Translations under genes and position numbers: made by a program
Notes under the pieces: model-generated
Databases searched by the model: none
What the model was told of the DNA's origin: nothing
Seen by the model: the letters and a program-made list of their open reading frames with translations, nothing else
Assembly: GCA_012845835.1 (NCBI GenBank)
Contig: JABAKD010000013.1
Span: 534,501-598,500, forward strand
Reading direction: 5' to 3'
Source: Undaria pinnatifida
Taxonomy: Eukaryota; Sar; Phaeophyceae; Laminariales; Alariaceae
DNA length: 64,000 nt
In this document: positions 23,704 through 38,700 of the stretch, in pieces
Layout: the number at the start of each line of letters is the position of its first letter
Numbering within the stretch: position 1 is the first letter of the stretch

Positions 23704-26700
23704 CTGTGTTGTGATGCCGGTATGGTGTTACATGGCATGGTATCATGGTATATCATGGTACGTATGCCATGATATCATATCATGATATGATTGTGTCATG
23801 GTACGGTATGGTATGTCATAGTATGGTATTTTGGTGTGACAATGGCAAGGTATATGGCATGGTGTGGTACTATGATATGGTACGTCATGGTATGGATGTC
23901 ATGGTATCGTACGTCGTGGTATGGGCGTCATGGTAATGCATATCGTGTTATAGTATTTCATGGCATGGTGTGTCATTGATGATGCGGCATTGATGGTTTG
24001 GCACATCATAAAAGTTGTTTGAGGCGGAATAAACAACCTATTAATTAAACTTCGTATGAATATCTCAGCGTCCACATTGCCCAGCTCGTTCCTGCTTTGT
24101 GTGTCGAGTGAACAGCAGGTTGGGCATTAGAGGTATCAAGGCTCTCTGTAAAGACAGAAAGGCGTTCCCATCTCCGAAAGGAAGGTGTTATCTAGCCGAT
24201 ACGTGCCACGATAGGGTTACAGTACACAGTACGTGCTGCTGGAATCATTTGCCCGCCAAAATGGTTACGACTGACGGAGGTCCTCAACAAGACCAAAAAG
24301 ACTAACAAACCACCCAATTTTCGATCAAATTGTTCAAAGTTATTCTTTTTATACCTATTAATAGGTCATTAGACTAACAAAGGAATTCGCACTTCGGGTT
24401 GCGTTTTCGAATTTGATGCGCGTCAGGTTTTGTGTTACGCTAGGAGCTCTCCAGCTGTTTCTGATTCAGAAAAGAATGGCGCACCCCTCTCGCAGCATCT
24501 CGTCAACCCTACCACCTACCACCTACAATATTATGGCACGCTATGGGATGTTGTGGCGGAGGGCCTTCCGACAGGCTCTCGAATCCTGCGTACACGATGG
24601 CTCCTTCGCGTGGGAGTTACCCGGTCAGCTACATATGTCCCTATGTATCGTCGGGATGTGCCAGCCGGAAATACCCGCACGATAGCGGCGGCAAAGCAGC
24701 GGGATTACTTCGCAGACTGCCACTTCTAAGTTTGTTCCCATCTGTGCCAAACGATTTCACAGGCACTAAATTATAGCGAACACTATGGCATCACACCCTG
24801 GCGCACGTCGCTGCAACATCCCCCCCTGACCGACGCATACCCGTGTATGACGGTGTATATCACAGCCCCGTGGATAACATTTGTAGGGCCTTAAAACCGT
24901 CATCACGTGGTGTGGTAAACTCCAGGGGTGTGATGTATAACGTACTCCGGTCATAAATTGAAATATCATTTTGAATTGCTAAAACGCATTACCAAGGGAG
25001 ACAACACGATCTGGGGGTATTGATATCAGTTTAGTGGTTGCAAACAAAGGACTGGATTTCCACGCCACAAGCACGCTGCGGAGTGCGCGACTGTCCTTAG
25101 GGCCTGCCGACCTCGAGCCCCCGAAAGCATCGGGGGTAGGGTTAGGATTAGGTTAACGGTTGTGTTGGTCCCGATCGACGTGCAAGGTTGCAGTTGATGA
25201 CCACTAACGACTGGCATGAAGAAATTGACCACTAACGGCCAAAAGAACGTTGTTGCCGTGCCTGTTCTGTAGTTCGTGAAGCAGATATCTTGGGACTGTC
25301 ATACCGATTTTGAGGCACGACACCGCAGGGAGTGTGGTATGCAACATACCCAGGTGATAATCCGGTGGTTGTTTGGGGATTAAAATGTTTCCTCACCAGG
25401 GCGGTATACTCCAAGGGTGTGATACACAGCGTCCCGGGTGGTATACACCGTCATATGCGGTAACTACCGTCGGTGCAAAACGTGCATTCCCGGTCACGGC
25501 CCGGAAACAAGGTGCGCCGCCCATCCAACAAGTGCTCTGTCCTTCCTCACTTCCCGTGGCTGCAACACCCTCGCCAGCCCGACGAACGTGATCGTCTGCA
25601 CCTAGCGGACATTTCGGCAACATAAACATTCCATCCTTTCGTTCTTCCTCGCCGACCCCTCACTGGCGCAGCCCTCCCTTCCGCCCAACTCCGAGGACCT
25701 GTGAGCGTCGGCGTCAAGACGGCATTCCGGCAAGCAAGCACGTCCCCGTAATTTCGCACTCCCTCCGAAGATGCCGACATTGGACCGTCGCTAGGAAAGC
25801 GGCCGTCCTGGCTTTTAGTTTTATCCTCTGGCTGATGTGGAACAACAAGCTGAAGCTCACCACACACACGCCCACGTATTTTCATACATGTTTTGTGTCA
25901 ATTTAAGTCTGTTGTGTTCGAAATCCAAACCCTTGCACGTTCCCTGGAGGAACAAAGAGACACAACCGTTCCGCATGCGCAAGTAGCGGCCGGGCATCCA
26001 GAGCCGTTTAACTTTCACGATCTCAGGATCTCATCAGACCCCAAAGACACATGTGGACCGTGTTCTCTAGAACGTAGGTCACCCAGCAACCAAGCCTTAG
26101 CTCATGCAGGGTACCTACTCTTAATTAATTTCGTCGTTTATCTCGTGGGTGGGTCATGTTACACAGCGCGGCGGAGCGCTTGGCCAACAAGCAGACGCGG
26201 ATCGCCACACAACTCGTAAACAAAGCTTGCCTATTACCTCGGCGACGCAATGCTATGGGTGGATCATGTTATACAGCGCGGCGGAGCGCTTGGCCAACAA
26301 GTAGACGCAGATGGCCACATAACACTTAAGCAAGGCTTGCTTACGTATTACCTCCGTGACGCAATGCTACGGCGGCAGCGGTAGGTGTAGCACTGGTGTT
26401 GGTGATTTTGTTCCCAAGTAACGACTAGTCTATACTATTAAGTCTAATACACCATAGTTTTCTACGCAACATCGTTGGAATAGATAGTCTATAGTTTTGT
26501 TTAGCAACGAGTTACCCTCCCCAACAGATGATAATATTGTTTTTAATTTAATGAATATTCTTTATTACCTGGCATAGAATTTCGAAAGCGAATATAACGC
26601 CAACTGCTCATTGAATTCTCCATACGTGAACAAATGGAAACCAAAGCAATGTACTTTTGAATAGCCCACGCCGATAAGCCGTTGTAATTTATTAGCACTT

Positions 26701-29700
26701 TTGGCGGAGGTGTTGTGTCAGGGCTTACTATTCGCTACACACCCAGTCCATTGGATTGTCCATCTGTGTTCCCAAAGGTGCCAGTTGGCGGCCAGCGTAC
26801 GGAAGCCGTGCACCGTCCAAGGTGTAAAACCGATCGCTCCACACTAAAAAGTAGTTTGGCGTCAGTTTGGCACCAGCCAATGTAAATTATTCGAAAATTG
26901 CCGTCGGTCAAGGGCTGAAAGTGCGTTTGTCGAGGAGGATGTGAGGTTGTCGGTGTTGGAAAGCGCTCTCCTTATGGTTCCTGGCGTCTTTATTCATCTC
27001 CGCTGGCTCGCTGGCTAGACACAAGGCTGACAAAAGCATACTCTCTAGAGGGGAAGCATATAGGATTGGCAGTTAACGATGTGGGGTGTCTTGCCTGGAT
27101 CATCACCGTCACTTACATTCTCGCCCATCTATGACGGCCTTGACGTGCCTGTGACATCTACTACTGTCGCCTGGTTTCACCCCAACCATGACCGAATCTA
27201 TAGACTATCCACTTACCTAGATAACTCCATAACATTAGCCCACCCTGAATAGCCGTAGACGCAGATTACATGGCAATCAAAGGATACGTGTGTCAACAAC
27301 GCATCCAGAAATTGGACCGGGGATCGAAGATGCCGCTATTTGAAACAAACGAAAATAAAGCTATACATTCTCCCACACCTCGTTATGGGGCTAAGACGCC
27401 TCATTGCAAGAGATACAACCCAGTGACAGAGGTCACACCTGCGGGATCTCGAGTCAGGTATGTACCTACCTGCGGTCTACCAGTTGCAATCAGCCTACGA
27501 AAACACGAAGGGCGATTTAATACTTTTCACTACGTATTGTGGTATGATACGGCGAGCACTGCTGTAGTTCTCAGATACTAAATCCAGCCTGAGCAGATGA
27601 GCACTTCGACCTCAGCAGGTAATACATTCAGCTTGAGCAGATATGAAATCGACCTTGACAAAATAAGAAATCCAGTTTGCGCAGACAAGAAATGCAGCCC
27701 GAGTATATAAGAAAATCTAGCACGAGCAGGAAACTAATCCAGCCTGAGCCAGCATCACCGTTTCCTACATGAGGTGTGCTCTACTGTGAGACACGCTTCC
27801 TTCAAAGCAGTGCCGGTAGAAAGAAGAATTCTCAATTTTCGGCAGATAAGAAATCGATCCCAAGAAGGCAAGAAATCCATCCGTGACGAGAAATCGATCC
27901 CCGGCAGAAATCCAGCATGATCATATAAGAAATCCAGCTTGGACCAGTACTTCTGTTTCAAATCTTTTACTCAGAATATGCGTCCTCTACTGTACGTGTC
28001 CTCATGACAGCGACGTCAAAAAGAGAAATTGTTCGATTTGCGGCAGGTACCTGGATAGAGATTGGCGGTACGAGCGACACGGTAGAAGCGGTGGAGGCGG
28101 GACATGGCGAGGGGGAGTGTTAGTGCTTGCACTTCCTCGTGGTTGTTTAGCTGCCCAGTGCTCCAAAATAAAAGGACTACTGCGAGTTAAGAGCTATACG
28201 CCCAGAGATACCAGCCAGAACATAATGAAAACGACGGCAGGGTTTGTTTTTTTGTGTGTTTTTTTCTCATGCTCGTTTCTGTTTTCGTCGTTCATCCCAA
28301 CTACCAGGTAAAGTATTCGCACCCGTTTCTCCAGCTCTCTTCCTTTCGTAACTCAGATCCGGGAGCACATAGTAGGTACTCCTCCCCCCTCTCCACTACG
28401 GTGCATGCGTTCAACAAAATCGTGCGAAGCGCTCGAGATAACAAAACTGCTGCGAGTAAAGTACTATACACCCAGGTATATCGCACAAAGGTGAGTAAAA
28501 GCACAAAACACGTTGATGCGACAGCGTTTGCGTAACAAACTGTTCGGGTTCTAAACGTATTGAAACGACGCAGTGGTACCAATCAAAATCGCTAAAATAA
28601 GCGGGCCCTACTAACCGTCCAATCACACGCCTCCACTATTGTAACGACGGGGCGCTTGCTCAGCCTCTGTAGCGTCTGCCTCCAAAGACAGTAGGATGCC
28701 GCGTTATCCTAATCCTATACTAATAAGAGTATGAAGATGCATTCCTATGCAATGAAGAGTATAGTATGAAGAGTATAGTATGAAGACTATAGTATAGTAT
28801 AGTATAGTATAGTATAGTATAGTATAGTATAGTATAGTATAGTATAGTATAGTATGAAGACTATAGTATAGTATAGTATAGTATAGTATAGTATAGTATA
28901 GTATAGTATGATATGAACATGCATGCTACGGTAGAGGTTCGCCGTTGTTTTTCCTAGCATGTCATCTCCTATTAATAGCATGTCATCTCTTAACATGAGG
29001 AGCTCCATACTAATACTACAATACTATTGCTGCATTATTATTACCACATTACTATTACCTCATTACTATTTCTACATTACTATTAATATTACTACACTAC
29101 TATTAGTACCTCACCCAGACACTGATTTTAAGACTGAAAAATATAGCTTTACCTGATGAGCAATCCCATGGCCTAGGGATAGTACAAAGTTCCCCTCCGG
29201 GATGTGGCTATTATGTTATTGATATGTTGTTGATATGTTGTTGATATGTTATTGATATGTTATTAATAGCGTCAAATCCCACGGGTGTTGCAAGTTAAAA
29301 ACACGGACAAAACCCGTGTGAAAACTGCAGACAAAACAATTATCAATAGCCACCGCGCAAGACAACCGCCATGTAACGCCGACCAGCCCACTCGAGTTTA
29401 TAGCTCAGTCTACAACGAAACATGTTTTCAAAACATGAATGAATGACATTCGGACGATTGTACCTGTAGTACTAGTAGTGGTAGTAGTGGTAGTAGTAGA
29501 AACATTATTAATAGGTTATGGAGCCGCTTCGTTTAGAAAACGTTTCGGCCAAAAAGCACCGCCTCTATCGCAGCACACATCTGAAGGGGTTCAAACCGTG
29601 GCTTCCTGACTTATTTTCCAACCACACGACTCACTCTGGGCCAAGGGAGTGCTTCTCACAGAAAGCGGCGGCGACATTCTTAGGGTCGTCTCCGTTATTC

Positions 29701-32700
29701 ACCCCGAGCTGGAACACAAGCAGTCCTCGCGACGCAGAGTCCACTTCCACTGGAATCACCTTGGAAGACGCGAACATGATGCAAAACACCGGACAGATCA
29801 GCACCCCAATAAATGATATCTTCGCACACTTTTCTTTCTCCTTCTCCCTCCCTAGTCGTAACTCAGACTCATAAGGGTCACTGAGCAGGGCCTTCTCCCT
29901 CCTCCCCAGTACGGTATAATAACGCCTTCGCTTCTATCGCGATAAGACTTGAGCCTCTTCTGCCCTCGTCGACTCGCATCGAATTGTGCCCACCCACGCT
30001 GACAGGAGCTCTCCGGAACTGTTTCCTTTTCCTTTTTTATTTTAGCAAAAACTCAAAAATCTGATCTGCACGATGTCGATCATGCTTGGCGGGTGGCGTC
30101 TGTATTATACAGCTCTTGCTCGACATATCACAATGACAAATATTTTATCTATAGAATCTATATGATCTATACGATCTATATGATCTACTCCGGAGTATAT
30201 AATCTGTATGATCTATATGATCTGTATGATCTATATGATCTATATGATCTATATGATATGTATGATCTATATGATATATAGTATCGATATGATCTATATG
30301 ATCTATATCGCGAAATGTCCGATGCGTAGGTCAGTCAACGGAAACAAGAACATGTGGACAAGGAGGAGGTGGGAAGAATATTGTCGTTCCTCATCTTCTT
30401 GGGCCCTTTGACAACCACATGCCGCTAATTCGGGACAAACAACTTGGAATTAGAGTGGCGGGATTTTTTTTTTCTGCAGCAGGATAAGGGTAAAAACCCC
30501 CTCACTAGCGCAAGCGCAAGAGCCGTGGTAGCTACAGTAGGACAACTCACTTTGTCGTACAGGCCTCCCTCGAAGGCGACCTTTCGCACCGGCGGCCTGA
30601 GGGCTCCCATTGGCTCCCATCTTGAGGATACCCCACCCCCGCTAATCGCCGCCTCTATCCAACGGAAAACCTTTACACCAGCGTCAACACCAGACGATGC
30701 AATATTGCAGCAAGACATGACAATACGGCACGCGATGGTAGCGGAGAGAAGCCGAGACAAGACGAGACAGCATGAGACGGGATGAGATGGAACAAGACAA
30801 ATCAATACAACACAAGACAAAACAGGACAAGACCAGAGGCGGGATGATACGATACCCACGTTAGACAAGACAAGGCACGGCAAGGCAAGGAAGGGCAAGA
30901 AGATAGTGGACGATACGGGCGAGGGAAGGCCAACAACAAAACAAAATCAGCAAGCAAGACTTTCAAACATCCTTTCTCAGCAGCAACGAACAGCGAAAAA
31001 AGCAGCCAACAAATCTCGCCGAAACCGCTGCGCGGTTGCTCCGGACAACTGGTCCAGACCATCACGGCCGACGCTAACATCTATGGTTCAATGTGTTTGG
31101 TATTCCTACAGCAGCAGCAGCAGCATGAGCATGACATGAACGTGAGCATTCCGTATACATTACATTTGCTCAGTCACCTACAAAACAGGGAACAAAAAAG
31201 AAACGGAATTTTCCTCCTCCTCCACCCCCACCCTCTCTCTCCCCCTCCCCAGCTCCACAATCCACCCCGCGTCCACCCATCCCCCTCTTTCCTTCCCCTT
31301 CCACCCCCCACTGCCTCGTCCCCCCCCGCCCTCTTCCTCACCTTAGCCTCCCCGGTAACCTCATCATAAAACGCGCTCAGCTGTCCATCCTCCCCCCCTA
31401 CCATCACGCCCATCTCCGACACCGGCGGCAACCTCTCATCTCCCCCCGCCCCGCCCCCGCTTCCCCCCTCGCCTCCACAACTCCCACCCCCTCCCACCCC
31501 ACACGCCTTCTCAGCCTCCTTCAGCGCCTCGCCTTGCAAGGCACGATCGGGGTCAGGCGTAAAAACTCTAACCCTAAAGTCCGCCGATCCAGTGGCGACA
31601 TCACAAACGAAAGGCGTTTTAATCTGATTTTTCGTTCCGGGGACGCCTGATTTCATCCCCGGTAGTACCGCCACTGACCAGACCGTCTTTGGGTGCTTGT
31701 ATATGAGGGAGGCCTTATGTTTCACCGGGGGAGCAGCTGGCGGCGAGCGTGAGGTCGAGGCTGGGGGGGAAGCTGTGGAGGTGGGGTTGGGGTGGGGCAC
31801 GGGGGACGGGGATGGGGGCAGGCTTGCTGCGCTAAGGTTTCCAGCGTCATCAACCGCGGCTACTAGCCCTTGGCCGAGATAACCCACGCCGAACACGAAG
31901 CTTTGCCCTGACGATGAGGAACGGTGAGTAGCAAATGACGAACCAAAGGGCAGTCGCATGGAAAGCAGAGACAGGTGGACGAGGACGGAAGAAGAAAAAC
32001 CGTGAAACAAGGGAATACGGGATGGGAGTTCCACGTCCGTGATGCACGAAAGCGAGGGGAGAGGGGACGGGAGAACATGAGGGGGTACGAGGCGTAGCAA
32101 AGGCGGGGTGAGGGGGGGGGGGACGCCGGTGTGCGAATAAGCGAGTGGGCGGAACCGAGATTATGCTCACAACGGACGTATCACGATCTACATTATCTAC
32201 GTAATCTGACAGATCACGATCTAGACCATATATATCCCACATTCGCGGTTACAAGGTGTTGTACAAGACGTAAGTTCCGTGTCAGGTATACCAACCAGCC
32301 AACCAACTCAATCAAACCGGCACACCCACCAGGAACTGTGAACACCGCCCGGCAGTCGCCGTCGCCGCTCCAGGCCCGCACAGTTCCGTCGTTGGACCCG
32401 CTGCAAAACGACTTCGAAGGTGAACTTAGGCCGCCTCTTCCAGCCGTTTCATCGCCATTCTTGTCATCGTCGTCGGTGCCACAGAGATCTCGGATGCCCG
32501 ACGTGTGGTCCGTTAGGCTCCGGGTTTCCTAAAGGACGAGGTGTTCATGAGGGGGGGGGGGGGTAGTGTCAGGAGGGCAGGGGGGGGGGGGGGGGTCCTA
32601 ACGAGGGGGGCATTAGTGACATTATTGAGGGGAGGCACAAGGGTTGTGCGAGGAGGGCGGAGGGGAGAGGAAGGGGCGGGGCGGTGGCTTTGATTGAGGG

Positions 32701-35700
32701 ATTTTCCGGCGGACCAAATGAGGGACATAAAACACCGAAGCTCGTGACCCACCCCTTCTCCCGTTCCCCTCCGTCCCTCTCATATATTTTACCTCCCTCC
32801 CCTCCCGTGCGTTCCTCCTCTTAACCCCCCCGCCTTCCCCCCCTCCCTCGCTCTCCCCCTCCCACACGCTTGCCCCTCTCCTCCCCTCCCTCCCCCCTCC
32901 GTATTCCTGATCTGCTGACCATCCATGCGCCTGTCAATCTCTCGTCCCGTTAAGCCCGTCCAGATTGAGAAGCTCGCGACCTCCTCCCCGATATCTAACC
33001 CAGACCTGAGCCTTCCAAAACAGAAGCTGATGCCCTCCGACCTCCATTCAACAGAACGCTTCTATGCTACCTTGCGTGGAAATCCGGTCAGACATCCTGA
33101 TCTGTTGTCCGACCAGGTGCCCTCTGACCCCCCCCCCCCCGCACACAAAATGCCTCCATATCACCTTGGGTGGAAACCCCTTCCACATCCTGATCTGCTC
33201 TCCGACCAGGCGCCCTTCAACCTCCAGCCCGGTCGAGCCAGTCAAAATTAAACCGGGACCCAGTCCTAGCACACAGACATTGTTCTGGGCAGCGCAGGGA
33301 GCGAGACGTAATACATATAAGCTTGGTACGCTTGCTTTGATACATGAGTTTGGCATATATATTAGTTTGATATGTATATGAGTTTGATATATGTATGAGT
33401 TTGATTTTTGTGAGTTTGATATATATATGAGTTTGATACATATATATGAGTTTGATATATCTGAGTTTGATATATATGAGTTTGATATATATATGCGAGT
33501 TTGATATATATGAGTTTGATATATATCGGTTTGTTTTGATAAGCGTGTTACGGCAGGGATGCGCATTTTTTTTTTATTTCTTGGGCTGTTTGCTTGGGGA
33601 GCTCTGCACCCCACCCCAAAATTTCCTTCGTACTAGAAAAAATAAAGCGCAACCCGATGAACAAACTCCATGGCCTGCACTCGGTAGGACAGCGAATAAT
33701 CGATACCAGGTACCAGGTATATAATAATGGGGATAGAAGGGTGTTTTGCGGGATACCAATTTTGCTTGGGTAGGAAAACATAAAATGTTAGTTCTGAAAC
33801 CGACGGACGTCATAATCCAAACACAACCCAACCCAACAAAGCCAACCCAACCTAACAAAAAAAATGGTTAGAAATGAAAAAAACATGGTGGGATTTAGTT
33901 TTTTTTTAACCTAGCTATTGGTGGGTTGAATTGGCTTCGGAGTGTGACGTTAATCGGTTCCAATGCTATCATTACCAGCGCTTGTCATGGGCCGATAATC
34001 TGGGCCGAGCCGGGCCGGTCTGAAAGTTATGATTGGCCAGGCCGAGATTTTTTTAAAATCGATGGGCCGGGCCGGGCCGGGCCGGGCCGTGATCCGTGAT
34101 AAATTGAAATGTGACGGGCCGGGCCGGGCCGCGGCCCAGCATCCAAGAATTTTGACGGCCCGCGGCCCATCATTCGGAAAATTAATGGGCCGGACCGGGC
34201 CGCGCCCATTATTCTCGAAATCTGATGGGCCCGGCCGGGCCGCAGCTCATGAAATGTGGGCATCTACATCTGCGGCTCCCCCCAGCCCATGACGCGGTCC
34301 ACGTGTGTTTACGAGGCGGATCGGGCCGTGCCCCATGCAATGTGGTGTTGTGTGTGCTAATACTAATAGTACCATACAGTGTCACACCCTGCGTCCACCC
34401 CGCCCATGAGGCGACCCGCGTATTACGGGCCGGCCCGGGCCGCGGCCCATGAGATATGCTGAATGGGACAGAACCAGCGGCAATAAACCCACAGGCAGCC
34501 CGAGTGCAGTCTGCCTTTTGAGTAAACAAAATTAAGAGGTACACACTCGCTCAAGTTACCGCAGTATAAGTACACGCGCGCCTCTGCGTGCTGACTCTCC
34601 GCTTGTGCTGATCTTCTGCTAGCAGCGAGAACCAACTTCCACTGTGCTTCGTGCCCCTTGTGCAAATGTCTGATGAAACCCTTCGTGCCGTTTTGGACGT
34701 ACAGAGGACAATCCTTGGCGTCTGCGAAACCCAGTATTTGGCGCTTTTGCCGTGGTTTGGTCCGGACGACCTCGCCGGTGAAAACTAGAGAGATATCTAC
34801 TGGCCGCGCGTTGCATCGACAGTAACCTTCGTGTGCATGTCGTTGTAGATCTGGGAGCGAGGACCGTTGCTCTAGCATGCGAAGTCTCCGCCAAAAGACC
34901 GCTTTATATATGCTCTCTTCGGACGAGAGATAGATAGCAACCAGGTAGAGGATTGCATCAGCAGGTGTTGTTGCAGCAACAAGTAAGTGCTCCAGTCGGG
35001 TCAGAAGCCATTGGACCGGGACGTTCGTGGAGCATTGTGTGGTTCCGAGTGGGTATGTATGCCTTATGGGCCGGGTGCAGCTGGCCCACGGAATCCAGGA
35101 GAAAAACAAAAACGAAAAACAAAAACGAAAAACAAAAATAATAAAAAATAGAGAGCACTAAAGCACGCACATTTTAGTACGGGACAGCACATGGACCGGC
35201 CTGTCAAATTCACGGGCCTACCAATGTCGTGGGCCGGGCTGAGACATTTGAAACATTGGTGGGCCGGGCTGGGCTAGGCCGTCAAATGTTGAAAAGTGAC
35301 GAGCCCGGCTGAGCCGCGGTCCGTCCTCTGAACAGTTGACGGGCCGGGCCCAGCCGCGGCCCATCAGACGACGATTTGATGGGCCGGGCATGCCCACCAG
35401 CGCCCGCCCATGACAAACCCTGACTATTAGCTGTTATTTCTCGAGTGGTTGTGCCTCTCGCATCTGGGAGGCAGTTGCACCGGGAAAGACCCACAGAACA
35501 AGGCCCATACTGCCGCCTGCATCGTTGCGCCGGGCCCATAGAAACCCATACCGGTATGTTCTCACTTTTCTCTAGCTCTGCTGCTGTGCTGCTGCATCAC
35601 AGATGGCCCTCATGGCGCTGTACTTGTGGCAGTCACGGCACAACAGCAGCCGTGCTGCGAGCTCTCTCCCTTGTGACAGCCACAGACGGCGCTTCTGCGT

Positions 35701-38700
35701 GTACGATGTGCATGCGTGTGCGCTTCTGTATGTACCACGTATGTGTGGGTAGACAGTGTGTTGTCATAAACACACAATGCGATCAAGAAGAGACTGATTC
35801 TACGATAGCCCCCCGCTAAAGCAGCGATTTTCTTGAACGAACGTTTCATCATCATGATCATCATGGCTGCTCGACATGAGGAAGGTTGCTTTTAAGTCAA
35901 GGTCTCCATATATTTTCTTGTTTGCAGTGGACTATCGAATAATTACGTCAGGATGGAAAGGGGCACCGTATTTCAGGAGGTACGCCGGGAGCTGGGTTAC
36001 CGTTAAAGAAAAGTTGGGGGGCTATCGTAGAACGACTCAAGAGCGGTGGATTGTTTTTTCGAAAGCAGCAAAAGCAGCCCTACAGCCACAAAATCAGTGT
36101 ACAGCAGCAGCACAGATGCAGTAAAGCCCTGCACCGACAGCCGTGTTTCAAGCTCTTGCCTTTGTGCCAGTATGTATGTGTGTGCTTGGTGCACAACAGC
36201 AGTAGGAGATCGAAGCACGACAACATTTTCACGTCCAACGCAGCGATCAAACACACATCGTCGGACCTCGTACCAGGTATACGAAGCATCTAAAACAGGA
36301 CACCCAATAACAAACAGAAAAAAACTGGCCCAGGGTGTCTGCGGGTCGCTTACGTGGAAGAGGGTGCGTCCTCTTAATACACGAAATCCCGTATAACGGC
36401 TTGGGAATTCGATATTTTCATGCTTTCCTGTAACTTTCAGTTTGCCTTTCTTATTACCCTGTTTCTGATATGGGTGTCTCGTTATTCACCTGTTATTTAC
36501 AGCATGAGCAAAGACAGAAGCCCACACCATATAATGAAAGGTCTGTGTTCCCCCTCTCGACTTGAGTTGCCCCCGGGACATCAAATATGTCGAGTCAGCC
36601 CGATCCCGAAGGGGAACATTGTATTATACCTGGTAGACTAAAACGCTCGCACGAGCAAGCACACGAAGCATACCGGTATACAGACTTGTAGTACAAGTCC
36701 AAGAATACGGGGGTACGAAGAGTACTATACGCGGAGTCTCTACATAGGCAAGATGTAGATAGGGCGGTACTATCAAAATCGTCTGGCACGACTGAAGCCC
36801 GCAACACGCCACCCACAACGTCATTCACGGCTGGCCCGTCGGTAGAGCGGCCTACCGCCTGATTGAGGGCAGTGGAGGCCTCCACATCTGTACAGACAAC
36901 CTCAGCCTGACACTATCAAACCCCAACACTGCGCTACCGCGCTATTCGCCCTATTAGGCAATACCTGGTGAGGTGGTTGCCCCCCAAAAGGCGGTAGTAT
37001 GGGTCTCGCACACCACCGCCTTATTATTCGGGGAGCACTACAGTACCTGGTATATATAGGCTTTCAGTAGTAAAGGGCTTAGTGCAACATAACGCTCGGA
37101 ACTGCACCCATAGTTTTGGGGACGAACTATTAGGGATTAGAGTGTGGGGTCATATTTTTCTAGTAGCAAAGGGTCAAGCCTCTCACCTCGTGCCCGCCAA
37201 GGACCCATTTGCACTCGGACGTCTCCAGGTCCCAGCCCCTGGCGGTTTCGTCCCACGACCCCGACAGCAATAATCCCTCCGCGCTCCAGGAAAGGGAGGA
37301 GATCGGGGCGTTGTGGCCCATGAACGTCCTGAGATAGTCGGACACAGCGGACATGACGACTACGATGATGATGACGAAGAAAATAATACCAGGTACCGAT
37401 AAGATCAACACCCGAATGGGTAGGGTGGACCGTAACTGGACCAAGTCCGACGGAAGGCTGTCTCACGGCCGGGGTTTTCGTTAGTGGTTGAGCTTGCGAA
37501 AGTTCCACACTACCCGAAGGGAGAGCTTTCCGGGTGGCTATCTTCACCGCACTTGATCTCCAGGGATCAAATCGAGACGACATAAATCCGTATACAATGA
37601 ATGTTAGCTTGCACTGCTGTGGTAGTAACGGTAACCGCCGGAAGGGCTAACTCGCGCTGTCATTAGTCATTACCACGTGAACCGAGGATACGCCAGCTGA
37701 AGGATACGCCAGTTAGAGCTGGATTGCGAATACAATTGAGTTAAATTCACACACGAGATGCATGAGAATACGTGAAAGTGTGATGAGCATAAGCTTTGTA
37801 TTTGTATTTCCCCATCCGCCGAAGGACAAAAAAAACAAAACAAAAAAATAGTTACAGCAGTGATGACGGGGATAACGATTATAATGGCATTGATAAGAAT
37901 GTTTCATTTCTAGTGGACGACGAGTGAACATTTAACACAGTACCAGGTGCTTGAATAGAAACTACAACGATGGCTTCGTTTTCTTTTCTTTTGTTCTTCC
38001 GCTGTCCCGAGACGACGCCCCCTGCACGTTTTCTTTTTTCTTTTGGCGCCGCGTGGGATGAGAAACTCGTACACGTATCGCCATTTTCGACGGTATACCC
38101 ACGCCCGGGCCTCCAAAACGTAGGGCACCGACCGGCTTGCCCGGCACCCATGAATTGCGAGCAGATTCATACCAATTAAAAGGCAGCAACAAAACCACGG
38201 CAAGGAATGAAAGGGCAAGAACGACACCACGAGCACAATTTATACCTGGTACAAAATTAGGGAGGGTGGAACACTTTCGCGCGCTACTGTACCATGCCCT
38301 CGCCCTACCCTTCCCTAACCTTCCCTCCCCTACTCTACCCCACCCTATTTAGCCTATCCTACCCTTCCCTTACCCTACCCTACCCCATCCAACCCTTCGT
38401 TTCCCTCCCCTTACCCTCCCCTCATCCATCTTTCCCTTCCCTTCCTCTTCCCGTCCAACTGTAGGCAGGCAGACACCGATACAAGGCAGCCAAATATCAA
38501 AGGAACACCACCAACCGTCGCACTTTTGAACCACCAGTGCCTTCGTCTTCACCAACCCACCCCCCCCTCCCTCCTCCCCCACATCGCCTCCTTCCCACTG
38601 CATCGCGTAAATACCGGCGTCCTTGCATCCAGCGACGATCACCTCCGCACCCACCCCCACCCCCATCCCGCCCTCCGCCCCCGCTAGACCTCGGCGAACA

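Noticed and set aside
24413-24729. Overlapping plus-strand frames of 90-99 codons as a transposase piece
   Set aside because: No catalytic motif or recognisable domain; two overlapping frames are equally open.
34423-35109. 228-codon minus-strand frame as an active hAT transposase
   Set aside because: Only a weak BED-finger-like stretch; no catalytic Asp or RNase H-like region, and the element is far too short.
36595-36885. Minus-strand frame as the WD40 exon between PLAA exons C and E
   Set aside because: No WD40 features; the segment at 33284-33165 fits in sequence and phase instead.
38290-38450. Interstitial telomere repeat
   Set aside because: CCCTA and CCCTT words are irregular and mixed with CCCCA; no regular TTTAGGG or TTAGGG register.
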